A stretch of DNA of 64,000 nucleotides from Variovorax fucosicus (GTDB taxonomy: Bacteria; Pseudomonadota; Gammaproteobacteria; Burkholderiales; Burkholderiaceae_C). A program made the translations under genes and the position numbers. The stretch covers positions 868,001-932,000 of the forward strand of contig NZ_JASZYU010000003.1 in the NCBI RefSeq assembly GCF_030316825.1, read 5' to 3'. The notes beneath the pieces are model-generated. The model did not search any database and had not been told where the DNA came from. It worked only from the letters and a program-made list of their open reading frames with translations. How positions within the stretch are numbered: position 1 is the stretch's first letter; each line of letters starts with the position of its first letter. Shown here in pieces: positions 41,908 to 50,875 of the stretch.

Positions 41908-43308
41908 TCAGGCAGCGTGGGCGGCGCCCGCGAGTGTCTGCTCGCGCAGCCGGTCGTACTCCGGCTTGGGAACGGGCACCGCATCGGCATCGCCCAGGTC
42001 GTTCATGTGCACGCGATAGGTCTCGCGGGCGGTAAAGGCCGCAATGGCTGCAACCACACAGACGCCCAGCGTGATGGAGCCGATCAGCATCGGGATGTTG
42101 GTCGCGCCGGGGGGTGCCACGGCCACGAACAGCGCCGGCAGCAGCGCCGTGACGAGCGTGCCGAGGTTCTGCGAGATCGCCATGCCGGAGACGCGGGTGC
42201 GGGTCGGGAACATTTCCGGGTAGAAGCTCGGGAACACGGCGTTGTAGCCCTGGTAGACCACGCCCCACATCAGCAGCGACATGATGATCGCCATGGGTAC
42301 GTTGTGGATGCTGATGGCGTACAGGTAGCCGAACGACAGCAGCCCGGCACCGATGGCGCCCACCATGATCGGGATCCGGCGGCCGATCTTGTCCGACAGG
42401 TTGCCCACGAACGGAATCACGATCACGGCCACGATGTTGCCCATCACCGGGATCCAGAGGTAGACGTCCTTCTCGAAGCCGATGCCGTAGCCCGGCTGCA
42501 CCGCGTACGCCGCGCCGAAGATCGTGGTGACCACCGGAATCACGTTCATCAGCGAGCAGCACATCACGCGCAGCATGTCGCGCCAGCTTTCCATGACGGC
42601 CTGGACGACGGGTGCCTTCGGCACCTTGCCGGCCTTGTCGACTTCGGCGAACGCGGGGGTCTCGTCGACCTCGCGGCGAATGATGTAGCCCGCCACGATG
42701 ACCAGGAAGCTGAGCAGGAACGGAATGCGCCAGCCCCACGAATTGAACTGCTCGGCCGGCATGTAGTGCGCCAGCGGAAGGAACACCGCGGCAGCCAGGA
42801 TCTGCCCGGCCTGCACGCCCTGCAGCGTGAAGCTGGCGAAGAAGCCGCGGCGGCCGAACGGTGCGTGCTCGAGGATCATCGAGCTGGCACCGGAGATCTC
42901 GCCGGCCACTGCGAAGCCCTGGATCAGGCGCATCAGCACCAGCAGCGCGGGTGCCCAGAGGCCGACCTGGTCATAGGTCGGCAGCAGGCCGACGGCCACG
43001 GTCGAAAAGCCCATCAGGAACATGCACATGATCAGCACGTTCTTGCGGCCGTGCGTGTCGCCCCAGTGGCCCAGCACGAAGGCGCCGATCGGCCGCGCGA
43101 CGTAGCCGACGCCATAGGTCGCGAGCGACGCGATGATGGCGATCTGCGGATCGCCCTTGGGAAAGAAGATCTGCGGAAAGATCAGCGCCGCTGCCGTGGC
43201 GTAGATGAAGAAGTCGTAGTACTCCAGCGCCGAGCCGATCCAGCCGCTGGCTGTGGCTTTCTTCGACTGGTGCCTGCCGTGAGGCTCATGCGTGGCTGTA
43301 TTGGCCAT
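41908..43308 (-). CDS. MFS transporter, metabolite:H+ symporter family, candidate shikimate/quinate importer
   Basis: 466 aa with 12 membrane segments, of the MHS branch (ProP, ShiA, KgtP). Signature features: GSALEYYDFFIYATAAAL at the N-terminus, GHWGDTHGRKNVL in the first cytoplasmic loop, and VSGMAISQNLGTLV late. It lies 30 nt after quiC. Inference: it imports shikimate, quinate or dehydroshikimate for QuiC. Confidence 0.87.
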   Translation of the reverse strand: MANTATHEPHGRHQSKKATASGWIGSALEYYDFFIYATAAALIFPQIFFPKGDPQIAIIASLATYGVGYVARPIGAFVLGHWGDTHGRKNVLIMCMFLMGFSTVAVGLLPTYDQVGLWAPALLVLMRLIQGFAVAGEISGASSMILEHAPFGRRGFFASFTLQGVQAGQILAAAVFLPLAHYMPAEQFNSWGWRIPFLLSFLVIVAGYIIRREVDETPAFAEVDKAGKVPKAPVVQAVMESWRDMLRVMCCSLMNVIPVVTTIFGAAYAVQPGYGIGFEKDVYLWIPVMGNIVAVIVIPFVGNLSDKIGRRIPIMVGAIGAGLLSFGYLYAISIHNVPMAIIMSLLMWGVVYQGYNAVFPSFYPEMFPTRTRVSGMAISQNLGTLVTALLPALFVAVAPPGATNIPMLIGSITLGVCVVAAIAAFTARETYRVHMNDLGDADAVPVPKPEYDRLREQTLAGAAHAA

Positions 43309-43338
43309 TGTTGTCTCCGTTGGTGGTGAGGTGAAAAG

Positions 43339-45234
43339 TCATTCCTGCGCCTGCGATGCCATGCGCGCCGGTGCATTGCTGGCGCCATAGCCGTCGTACG
43401 CGTCGATACGCTGCACGATTTCAAAAAACAGTCCCTGCCCGAAACTCTCGGTGTAGCTGTGCAGATAGACGCCGGCCGGCGAACGGTCGAACAGCACGCC
43501 GGCCGCACGCATGCGCGCGACCAGTGCAGCGTCGATGTCCAGCCGCGTCGGCAGGTCGTCGTAGTAGTTGTCGGAGATCGGCACGAATCGCGTGCCGTTG
43601 GCGCGCAACTGCGCGACCGTGGCGAAGATGTCTTCGCAGCGCAGCGCGATGTGGTGCACCGCGCCGCCGCCGGTCACGCTCACCGTGCGCGCGGTGCGCG
43701 TACGCTGGCTTTGCGACACGTTGAGCACCAGCCGCACGCTGCGCTCGGCATTGGCCACCCCGCGGCTGCGGATCAGGCCGAACGGGTCGGCCAGCTCCAG
43801 GCTCTCGCCCGGCTCCAGGCCCAGCACGGCACGCGAGAACAGCACCCAGGTGTCGAGCTGGTCCGGCGCCAGGCCGAGCGCCACATGGTCGATAGCCTGC
43901 AGGCCAGCGTCGGTGGCATCGGCGCCGCCGTCTTCCAGAATGAAGTCGGCCTCGTACAGGCCCGTGGTACCCAGCGCCGCCGAGACGAAGTGAACCAGGT
44001 TGCCGCCCGGCGCGATCATGGCGGGCACCGGCAGTTCACCAGGCCCGAGCGGGCTGTCGTGGCGTTGCGAGCGCATGCCGGTGGCGCGCTCCACCGCCGC
44101 AACCGGGTCGGCCGCGCGCAGGCCGAGCGCGCACACCGATGCGCCGTGCGCGTCGAAACGGCCGCGTGCAAACGAATCCGGCTGCGCATTGACGATCAGG
44201 TGGATGTCGCCCTGCCGGTACAAGACCACGGCCTTCGAGCGATGGCGCCCGACGCGGCGAAAGCCAAGCTGCCGCAGCAGCGCGCCGAGCGTTTCGGCCG
44301 CCGCCTCGTCGGCCGCGAACTCCAGGAACGAGAAGCCCGACAGCGCCGGCACCGGCGGCGGGCTGAACAGCTCCACCGTCTCCAGCACACGCTGCGGGCG
44401 TTCGGCCTGCGCGGCCGCCAACCGGTTTCGCGCTTCGCTTTCAAGGTACAGCAGCGAGCGCATCGCATCCACCGCGGTGCGTCGGTTCGGCGTTTCGCGG
44501 AACACGTCGTTGAAAATCTCGAGCGAGAGCGGCCCGGTGTAGCCGGCCAGCAATGTCTTCTCGAAGAAGGTCACGACATCGAAGTCGCCCTGCCCCGGAA
44601 ACGAGCGGTGGTGGCGCGCCCACTGCAGCACGTCCATGGCCAGCAGCGGCGCATCGGCCATCTGCAGGAAGAAGATCTTGTCGCCCGGGATGTCGACGAT
44701 GCCCGCGGGATCGTCTTTCAGCGACAGCGTGTGGAAGCTGTCGAGGATCAGGCCTAGCTGCGGATGGTCGGCGCGGCGCACGATGTCCCAGGCCTGGCCG
44801 TACAACGAGGTCGCACGGCCCCAGGCCAATGCCTCGAAGCCGACGCGCATGCCGCGCCGTGCGGCGCGCTCGGCCAGCTCGTGCAGTTGCGCGGCAGCGC
44901 GCGCCGGGTCGTCAAGGGTCAGCGGCGAGGTGTTCGAACAGCACAGCATCAGCGACGCGCCCATCGCCTGCATCAGATCGAACTTGCGCTCGGCGCGCTC
45001 CAGGCTGCGTTGGAACTGTTCCTCCGGCATGCCCTCGAAGTCGCGGAACGGCTGGTACAGGTCGATCGACAGGCCGAGGTCGGCGGTGATGCGCCCCAAC
45101 GCGGCGGCCGTGCCGTTGAAGTTGATGAAGTCGTTCTCGAACAACTCGATGCCGTTGAAGCCGGCGGCCGCGATGGCTTCGAGCTTCTGGCGCAGCGTGC
45201 CGCTGAGCGACACCGTAGCGATGGAGCGGTGCAT
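43339..45234 (-). CDS. quiC: 3-Dehydroshikimate dehydratase, two-domain QuiC type
   Basis: 631 aa. The N-terminal ~290 residues are a xylose-isomerase-like TIM barrel with metal-ligand blocks GIELFENDF, RVGFEALAWGR, GLILDSFHTLS and LSLEIFND. The C-terminal ~330 residues form a hydroxyphenylpyruvate-dioxygenase-like VOC domain (IDHVALGL, HHIALRCEDIF, FFEIVQRID). This fusion matches QuiC1 of Pseudomonas putida. The enzyme dehydrates 3-dehydroshikimate to protocatechuate. The ATG at 45234 has no SD of its own and follows a 21-codon ORF by 2 nt, so translation is probably coupled. Confidence 0.9.
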   Translation of the reverse strand: MHRSIATVSLSGTLRQKLEAIAAAGFNGIELFENDFINFNGTAAALGRITADLGLSIDLYQPFRDFEGMPEEQFQRSLERAERKFDLMQAMGASLMLCCSNTSPLTLDDPARAAAQLHELAERAARRGMRVGFEALAWGRATSLYGQAWDIVRRADHPQLGLILDSFHTLSLKDDPAGIVDIPGDKIFFLQMADAPLLAMDVLQWARHHRSFPGQGDFDVVTFFEKTLLAGYTGPLSLEIFNDVFRETPNRRTAVDAMRSLLYLESEARNRLAAAQAERPQRVLETVELFSPPPVPALSGFSFLEFAADEAAAETLGALLRQLGFRRVGRHRSKAVVLYRQGDIHLIVNAQPDSFARGRFDAHGASVCALGLRAADPVAAVERATGMRSQRHDSPLGPGELPVPAMIAPGGNLVHFVSAALGTTGLYEADFILEDGGADATDAGLQAIDHVALGLAPDQLDTWVLFSRAVLGLEPGESLELADPFGLIRSRGVANAERSVRLVLNVSQSQRTRTARTVSVTGGGAVHHIALRCEDIFATVAQLRANGTRFVPISDNYYDDLPTRLDIDAALVARMRAAGVLFDRSPAGVYLHSYTESFGQGLFFEIVQRIDAYDGYGASNAPARMASQAQE

Positions 45235-45236
45235 GG

Positions 45237-45302
45237 TCAGTACGGGTGGACGTGCATGCCGCCGGTGACCACCGCCACACAGCGGGATTTCGGGTTGTTC
45301 AT
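45237..45302 (-). CDS. 21-aa ORF upstream of quiC, possible leader peptide
   Basis: Begins MNNPKSRCV and ends MHVHPY. AGGAG lies 10 nt before its ATG and its TGA is 2 nt before the quiC ATG, which lacks a ribosome site. The peptide has VAVVTGG, reminiscent of a Rossmann start, so it may also be the remnant of a dehydrogenase. Most likely role: translational coupling for quiC. Confidence 0.5.
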   Translation of the reverse strand: MNNPKSRCVAVVTGGMHVHPY

Positions 45303-45398
45303 GGTGCGTTGTCTCCTGGATCGCGCGGTCCTGATCGACAGCGCGATGCGACTTTAGGAGCGCGCCATCCCTCTCACAACGCTGCCGACATGGGGTGC

Positions 45399-45413
45399 GA
45401 TCGATCATCGATC
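45399..45413. promoter_or_regulatory. Candidate IclR operator upstream of quiC
   Basis: GATCGAT-C-ATCGATC, a perfect 15-nt palindrome 97 nt before the first start codon of the quiC transcript. Its core is the same as the longer palindrome at 59118-59136, near the IclR gene of the pca cluster. Confidence 0.6.
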
Positions 45414-45493
45414 AATTGCGCGCGTTATTCGGACGTACTTGGGGTTTCACCTAGGCCGCACTGCCCAGTGCGCCTGGAGGCCGCTCCGCGCGC

Positions 45494-45527
45494 ATTGTTG
45501 AGTTCAGGTTAACGACGGTTTCACTTC
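45494..45527 (+). promoter_or_regulatory. 34-nt box, copy 1 (upstream of Bug gene)
   Basis: Starts ATTGTTGAGTTC and ends TTTCACTTC. It matches the box at 47514-47547 in 30 of 34 positions, same orientation. It ends 61 nt before the Bug gene. Candidate site for the LysR regulator that lies between the two target genes. Confidence 0.65.
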
Positions 45528-45588
45528 AACCTCGAATCAACGTCTCCCGCGAAACCTACAGTCGCCCCACTTCCAAAGGAGACAGACC

Positions 45589-46566
45589 ATGCAGACACCC
45601 GGGTTCCATCCCCGCGCGGCACTGACCGCGCTCGCTCTCTCCCTCGCCACCTGCGCTGCCGCCGCACAAGGCTGGCCCGCCAAGCCGATCACGCTGGTGG
45701 TGCCGTTCCCGCCCGGCGGCAGTTCCGACGTGCTGGCCCGCGCGCTGACCACGCCGCTTTCGCAGAGCCTCGGGCAGCCTGTCATCGTCGAGAGCAAGCC
45801 CGGCGCCGGTGCCACGCTGGGCGCGGACTATGTGGCCAAGGCCAAGCCGGACGGCTACACGCTGCTGATGGGTGCCGTGCACCACACCATCGCCACCAGC
45901 GTCTACAAGAAGCTGCCCTACGACTTCGAGAAGAGTTTCGCTCCGGTCACCACCGTCGCGCTGGTGCCCAACGTGCTGGTGATCAACGCGAAGTCGCCGG
46001 CGACCGACGTCAAGAGCCTGATCGCGCTGGCCAAGGCGTCGCCCGGCAAGCTCTCCTACGGATCGAACGGCAATGGCACCGTGCAGCACCTGATCGGCAC
46101 GCAGTTCTCGAGCCAGACCGGCATCGACATCCTGCACGTGCCCTACAAGGGCAGCGCGCCCCTCACCACCGACCTGCTCGGCGGCCAGGTCGACATGTCG
46201 TTCGACACGCTGCCGCCGGTCGTCCAGCACATCAAGGGCGGCAAGCTGCGCGCGCTCGCCGTGACCACCGCCAGGCGCTCGAGCACCCTGCCCGACGTGC
46301 CGACGCTGGCCGAGGCCGGCCTGAAGGACTTCGATCAGGGCACCTGGTTCGGCATCCTCGCGCCCGTGGGCACGCCGAAGGAGGTGGTTGCAAAGCTCAA
46401 TGCCGAGATGGTCAGGATCATCCAGTCGCCCGACTTCAGGAAGCGCATGGAAGAAGCCGGCGCCGAGCCGGTCGGCAACACGCCGGCCGAGATGGCCGCA
46501 CAGATCAGGGACGACACGGCGAAGTATGCAAAGCTGGTGAAGGACGCCAAGGTCGCGATCGACTGA
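45589..46566 (+). CDS. Bug-family (TctC) periplasmic solute-binding protein
   Basis: 325 aa. Signal peptide residues ~1-26 (ends AAA-Q), then WPAKPITLVVPFPPGGSSD and the inner Bug motif YKGSAPLTTDLLGGQVDMS. Binds a carboxylate in the periplasm; no TctAB permease is near. AAAGGAGA precedes the ATG. It is separated from the tartrate dehydrogenase gene by a LysR gene, and the 34-nt box occurs before both, so tartrate or malate-like acids are plausible ligands. Confidence 0.88.
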   Translation: MQTPGFHPRAALTALALSLATCAAAAQGWPAKPITLVVPFPPGGSSDVLARALTTPLSQSLGQPVIVESKPGAGATLGADYVAKAKPDGYTLLMGAVHHTIATSVYKKLPYDFEKSFAPVTTVALVPNVLVINAKSPATDVKSLIALAKASPGKLSYGSNGNGTVQHLIGTQFSSQTGIDILHVPYKGSAPLTTDLLGGQVDMSFDTLPPVVQHIKGGKLRALAVTTARRSSTLPDVPTLAEAGLKDFDQGTWFGILAPVGTPKEVVAKLNAEMVRIIQSPDFRKRMEEAGAEPVGNTPAEMAAQIRDDTAKYAKLVKDAKVAID

Positions 46567-46574
46567 CCGGCGCC

Positions 46575-47504
46575 TCAGGCCTTGTCGGGGGCCGCCTGCT
46601 GCTCGAACGACAGCGCCATGAAGTCCACGAACGCCCGAACCCGCGCGGCCAGCTGATGCCGCTGCGGGTACACCGCGTAGATATCCGCATCGGGCGTGAA
46701 GTACTGCGGCAGCACCGGCACCAGCCGGCCGTTGCGCAGGTAGCGTTCGATGTCCCACTCGGCGCGCATCAGGATGCCATGGCCATCGAGCGCCCAGTTG
46801 ACGGCGATCTCGCCGTCGTTGGTGGTCAGGTTGCCCCGGGTCTTGACCGCCTCGACGCTGGCATTGCGCCCTCTTCCGCTGGAGAGGCGCCACACGCCGT
46901 AGGCCTCCTCGCCTTGCCGGATGCCGATGCAGTTGTGTTTGGTGAGGTCGTTCGGCACCTTCGGCATGCCGTGCTTCGCCAGGTAGGCCGGCGCAGCGCA
47001 CAGCAGTCTGCGATTGCCGGCGATGCGCCGCGCAATCACCCGCGAGTCCGGCGGCGCGCCGAAGCGGATGCAGATGTCGAAGGCGTCGTCGGTCAGGGGC
47101 GGCGGATTGACCGAAAGCTGCAACTGAACCTCGACCTGCGGGTGCTTGCGCACGAAGCGCGAGATCACCGGCGCCACATGGCTGCGCCCGAAGCCCAGCG
47201 TCGCGTTCACGCGCAGCAGCCCCTTGGGCGTGGCCTTCGAGACGCCCAGCAGTTCCTCCATGCCGTCGATCTCTCCGAGGATGCGGCGCGCATGCTCCAG
47301 GTACAGCTCGCCCTCCGGGGTGAGGCTCATGCGTCGGGTGGTCCGGTTGACCAGCGCCACGCCCACCCTCGACTCCATCAGTGCCAGGTGCTTGCTCACG
47401 GCTGGCGTGGTCACGCCGAGCTCGCGCGCCGCCGCGCTGAGGCTGCCGGCGCTCGCCAGCGTCGAGAAGAAGCCCAGGTCGGCCGGCTGGATTCCGCTGC
47501 TCAT
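46575..47504 (-). CDS. LysR-family regulator
   Basis: 309 aa. Helix-turn-helix in residues ~10-65 (SLSAAARELGVTTPAVSKHL, LVNRTTRRMSLTPEGE), then the effector domain. It lies between the Bug gene and ttuC, divergent from ttuC. Its start is 9 nt from the second 34-nt box, so autorepression is likely. Inference: regulator of both flanking genes. Confidence 0.9.
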   Translation of the reverse strand: MSSGIQPADLGFFSTLASAGSLSAAARELGVTTPAVSKHLALMESRVGVALVNRTTRRMSLTPEGELYLEHARRILGEIDGMEELLGVSKATPKGLLRVNATLGFGRSHVAPVISRFVRKHPQVEVQLQLSVNPPPLTDDAFDICIRFGAPPDSRVIARRIAGNRRLLCAAPAYLAKHGMPKVPNDLTKHNCIGIRQGEEAYGVWRLSSGRGRNASVEAVKTRGNLTTNDGEIAVNWALDGHGILMRAEWDIERYLRNGRLVPVLPQYFTPDADIYAVYPQRHQLAARVRAFVDFMALSFEQQAAPDKA

Positions 47505-47513
47505 GGCGCTCCT

Positions 47514-47547
47514 ATTGTTGAGTTGAGGTTAAGGATGGATTCACTTC
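47514..47547 (+). promoter_or_regulatory. 34-nt box, copy 2 (upstream of ttuC)
   Basis: Starts ATTGTTGAGTTG and ends ATTCACTTC, 30 of 34 identical with 45494-45527. It ends 70 nt before ttuC and lies 9 nt from the LysR start on the other strand. Confidence 0.65.
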
Positions 47548-47617
47548 GGCGGCGTGCCGAAGCACTCCAGGGTTTTTACAGTACTGCATCCCTTCAACAA
47601 ACCGAGCTGGACATCCC

Positions 47618-48706
47618 ATGAAGACCTACAAGATTGCAACCATCCCCGGCGACGGCATCGGCAAGGAAGTCGTGCCCGCCGGCCAGCAGTTGCTGGAGGC
47701 ACTGGCCTCGGCCGGCAACGGCTTCCGCTTCGAGTTCGAGAACTTCGGATGGGGCGGCGACTGGTTCCGCGAACACGGGGTCATGATGCCGGACGACGGC
47801 CTGGACGCCCTGCGCGACAAGGACGCGATCCTGTTCGGCTCGGCCGGCGATCCGCACATCCCCGACCACATCACCCTGTGGGGCCTGCGCCTGAAGATCT
47901 GCCAGGGCTTCGACCAGTACGCCAACGTGCGGCCGACCCGCATCCTGCCCGGCATCGACGGTCCGCTCAAGCGCTGCGGCCCGGACGACCTCGACTGGGT
48001 CATCGTGCGCGAGAACTCCGAAGGCGAATACGCCGGCGTGGGCGGACGCGTGCACCAGGGCCATCCGATCGAGGCCGCCACCGACGTGTCGATGATGACC
48101 CGCGCCGGTGTCGAACGCATCATGCGTTTCGCCTTCAAGCTGGCCGAGGCGCGCCCGCGCAAGCTGCTGACCGTCATCACCAAGAGCAACGCCCAGCGCC
48201 ACGCCATGGTGATGTGGGACGAGATCGCGCTGCAGATCAGCAAGGAATTCCCGAACGTGACCTGGGACAAGGAACTGGTCGACGCCGCGACGGCGCGCAT
48301 GGTGAACCGCCCCGCCACGCTCGACACCATCGTCGCGACCAACCTGCATGCCGACATCCTCAGCGACCTGGCCGCGGCGCTGGCCGGCAGCCTGGGCATC
48401 GCGCCCACCGGCAATATCGATCCCGAGCGCCGCTATCCGTCGATGTTCGAGCCGATCCACGGCTCGGCCTTCGACATCATGGGCAAGGGCCTGGCCAATC
48501 CGGTCGGCACCTTCTGGTCCGTCGTGATGCTGCTGGAGCATCTCGGCGAGACCGAAGCCGCCCGGATTGCAATGGCCGCGATCGAGCAGGTCACGGCCGA
48601 CAAGTCGTTGCATACGCGCGACCTCGGCGGCACAGCCACCACGGCGGAGGTCACCCGTGCGGTGTGCGGCCAGGTGATGGCAGGCACGCAGCGCAAGGCG
48701 GCCTGA
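47618..48706 (+). CDS. ttuC: Tartrate dehydrogenase / D-malate dehydrogenase family
   Basis: 362 aa of the isopropylmalate/isocitrate dehydrogenase superfamily, tartrate dehydrogenase type. Family marks: IPGDGIGKEV at the start, LRLKICQGFDQYANVRPTR, VRENSEGEYAG and EPIHGSAFDIMGKGLANP. It oxidises (and may decarboxylate) tartrate or D-malate with NAD and a divalent metal. The LysR gene is divergent; the 34-nt box precedes both this and the Bug gene. Confidence 0.87.
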   Translation: MKTYKIATIPGDGIGKEVVPAGQQLLEALASAGNGFRFEFENFGWGGDWFREHGVMMPDDGLDALRDKDAILFGSAGDPHIPDHITLWGLRLKICQGFDQYANVRPTRILPGIDGPLKRCGPDDLDWVIVRENSEGEYAGVGGRVHQGHPIEAATDVSMMTRAGVERIMRFAFKLAEARPRKLLTVITKSNAQRHAMVMWDEIALQISKEFPNVTWDKELVDAATARMVNRPATLDTIVATNLHADILSDLAAALAGSLGIAPTGNIDPERRYPSMFEPIHGSAFDIMGKGLANPVGTFWSVVMLLEHLGETEAARIAMAAIEQVTADKSLHTRDLGGTATTAEVTRAVCGQVMAGTQRKAA

Positions 48707-48745
48707 TCGGGTTGCGGCCTGGCGCCGCTCGGCTATGCTGCCGGC

Positions 48746-48835
48746 ATGTTGCGCCAGACCACCCTGACCTTGCACGTCGACACGCCCGGCCGGGCGTTCG
48801 TCGAGATCGCCTCGCACCACCCAGCGCGCGCATGA
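48746..48835 (+). pseudogene. Truncated YjbQ-family N-terminus
   Basis: 29-codon ORF beginning MLRQTTLTLHVDTPGRAFVE, which resembles the first strand of YjbQ (UPF0047) proteins, normally ~140 aa. It then runs into unrelated residues and a TGA that overlaps the next ATG. Either a remnant or a chance small ORF. Confidence 0.4.
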
Positions 48836-49383
48836 CTTCCAGGGGTCTGAGCCTCGCCGGCGCCGGCCGCGCACCCTATGTCCTGGGTCAGCCGCTCTGG
48901 ATTTGGGAGGAAGAAGAGCATGTGGGAACGGTGCAGCGCGTCGAAGCCGACGACGATGCCAGCCGGATCCGGCTCGGCCAGTTCGCATACGCCGATACGC
49001 CGGCGGCGCGGCGCGTGACCGTTCGCAAGCTGGCGATGTTCGAGGTCACGACCTTTCTGGTCACCCGCTTCCCATGCATCACAGAGGTGTGGTTCGACCT
49101 CGATCACCGGCTCGAAACGCAGCGCGACGGCGTGGCGCTGGCGAGCCTGCGATCGCGCCTGCTCAAGAGCATGGGCGCAGAGGAGATCAAGATCATCCCG
49201 AGGCTGGGCGAGGCCGGCGATGGCCACTTCGCGCTCGAAGCCGTGTGGCGCAACAGCGCCGCGGCCCAGGCAGCGCTGGCGCAGGCCCTCCACGCCGCCC
49301 GCGAAGCCAACGGCATCGAGCAGGACACGCCCCTCGACTGGTCAACGCGACTGCGCAACTGGCGCCGATCGCTGCGGTTCTAG
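48832..49383 (+). CDS. Hypothetical protein
   Basis: 183 aa, not recognised. An acidic patch WEEEEHVGTV near the N-terminus; a central block RKLAMFEVTTFLVTRFPCI followed by EVWFDLDHRL; a C-terminal Ala-rich helix. No signal peptide or membrane segment. The ATG overlaps the YjbQ remnant stop by 4 nt and no SD is visible, so a later start or coupling is possible. It overlaps the convergent MFS gene end by 4 nt. Confidence 0.6.
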   Translation: MTSRGLSLAGAGRAPYVLGQPLWIWEEEEHVGTVQRVEADDDASRIRLGQFAYADTPAARRVTVRKLAMFEVTTFLVTRFPCITEVWFDLDHRLETQRDGVALASLRSRLLKSMGAEEIKIIPRLGEAGDGHFALEAVWRNSAAAQAALAQALHAAREANGIEQDTPLDWSTRLRNWRRSLRF

Positions 49384-50810
49384 GCGGCACGGGTCGGATG
49401 CCCGCTGACGCGGCTGCCGGCATCGCGCGGCAGCCGAACCGCGTCGATCAAGGCCACCAGGGCCAGCAGCGTCACCAGCCCCAGCGCGATGCGGAAGTCG
49501 ATGGCACCGGGATGGCCGGCGTGGCCGGTGAAGCGCTCGGCCACGCTGAGCGCGATCGCGCCGAACGCGATGCCGATGCCGGCACTCAGTTGCTGGAACA
49601 TGCTGAACAAGGTGGTCGCGCCGCTGGTCTGCGCCGGCGTGGTGTCGCAGAAGGCCAGCGTGTTGAAGGCGGTGAACTGCATCGACCGGCACATGCCGCA
49701 GAACACCATCACCGCCGCCATGAGCGCCAGCGGCGTGTCGGCCGAGAGCGCGGCGCAGGCGGCAAAGCCCAACGCCACCAGCAACCCGTTGGCCACCAGC
49801 GTGCCGCGAAAGCCGAGGCGCCGCATCACCCAGCTGGTGGCCGGCTTCATGCCCAGGTTGCCCGCGAACAGCGCCAGCATCATGAAACCCGAAGCGACCA
49901 TGCTGAAGCCGAAGGCCAGCTGGAACATCAGCGGCAACAGGAACGGTGCGCTGCTGATCGCGATGCGAAAGAGCGAGCCGCCCAGTACCGACACGCGAAA
50001 GGTCTGCACACCGAGCACCGACAGATCGACCAGCGGATGCGGCGTGCGTCGCAGGTGCCACACCGCATAGCCGAGCGCCACCGCGCCGGCACCGATGAAA
50101 GCGCCCGCTTGCAGCCAGTCGATGCGCGAGTGGCTCAGCAGGTCGAGCCCGTACATCAGCGCCGCCAGCCCGGCTCCACTAGCGACGAAGCCGCGTGCGT
50201 CGAACGGGCGTTGCCGCCCCGGCGCGTCGTCGATCCAGCGCAGCGCGAGCAGCAGCGCGACCGCGCCGAGCGGTACGTTCAGGAAAAAGATCCAGTGCCA
50301 GCTCCAGGTGCTGGCGATCCAGCCGCCCAGCGGCGGGCCCAGCACCGGCGCGGCCAGTCCGGGCCAGGTGATGGTGGCGATGGCCTTCACCAGCCCGCTC
50401 TTGGGCGTGCTGCGCAACACGACGAGACGCCCGACCGGCACCATCAGCGCGCCGCCGATGCCCTGCGCGATGCGCGCCATCACGAACGTCGGCAGGCTTT
50501 GCGCAAGGCCGCAGGCCACCGAGGCCAGCGTGAACACCAGCACCGCACCGGCGAACACATGGCGCGGCCCGAAGCGGTCGGCCACCCAGCCACTCACGGG
50601 AATGAAGACGGCGAGCGCCAGCAGGTACGCGCTGATGCCGATCGCCAGCGCCGCCGGCGCCACCCCGAAGCTCTGCGCCATCGCCGGCACCGCCGTGGTG
50701 ATGACCGTGGCATCGAGGTTCTCCATGAAGAACGCGGCGGCCACGAGCCATGCGATGAGGGTGCCGCGGCGCGGGTCGGTGGCGGATGCCTCGGGTGGAG
50801 CAGATGTCAT
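49380..50810 (-). CDS. MFS drug efflux transporter, DHA2 (14-segment) family
   Basis: 476 aa with about 14 membrane segments. DHA2 hallmarks: NLDATVITTAVPAMAQSFG in the first segment, GWVADRFGPRHVF in loop 2-3, and the motif C-like GLAAPVLGPPLGGWI. Proton-driven export of drugs or metabolites in the inner membrane. ATG 50810 preferred over 50858, leaving a 65-nt divergent region to the IlvD-like gene. Confidence 0.9.
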   Translation of the reverse strand: MTSAPPEASATDPRRGTLIAWLVAAAFFMENLDATVITTAVPAMAQSFGVAPAALAIGISAYLLALAVFIPVSGWVADRFGPRHVFAGAVLVFTLASVACGLAQSLPTFVMARIAQGIGGALMVPVGRLVVLRSTPKSGLVKAIATITWPGLAAPVLGPPLGGWIASTWSWHWIFFLNVPLGAVALLLALRWIDDAPGRQRPFDARGFVASGAGLAALMYGLDLLSHSRIDWLQAGAFIGAGAVALGYAVWHLRRTPHPLVDLSVLGVQTFRVSVLGGSLFRIAISSAPFLLPLMFQLAFGFSMVASGFMMLALFAGNLGMKPATSWVMRRLGFRGTLVANGLLVALGFAACAALSADTPLALMAAVMVFCGMCRSMQFTAFNTLAFCDTTPAQTSGATTLFSMFQQLSAGIGIAFGAIALSVAERFTGHAGHPGAIDFRIALGLVTLLALVALIDAVRLPRDAGSRVSGHPTRAA

Positions 50811-50875
50811 GAGGGCTCCGAGCATAGCCAGCGGAACTGACTTAACCTCCCCGGTCAAGATTGACGAGATACGCC

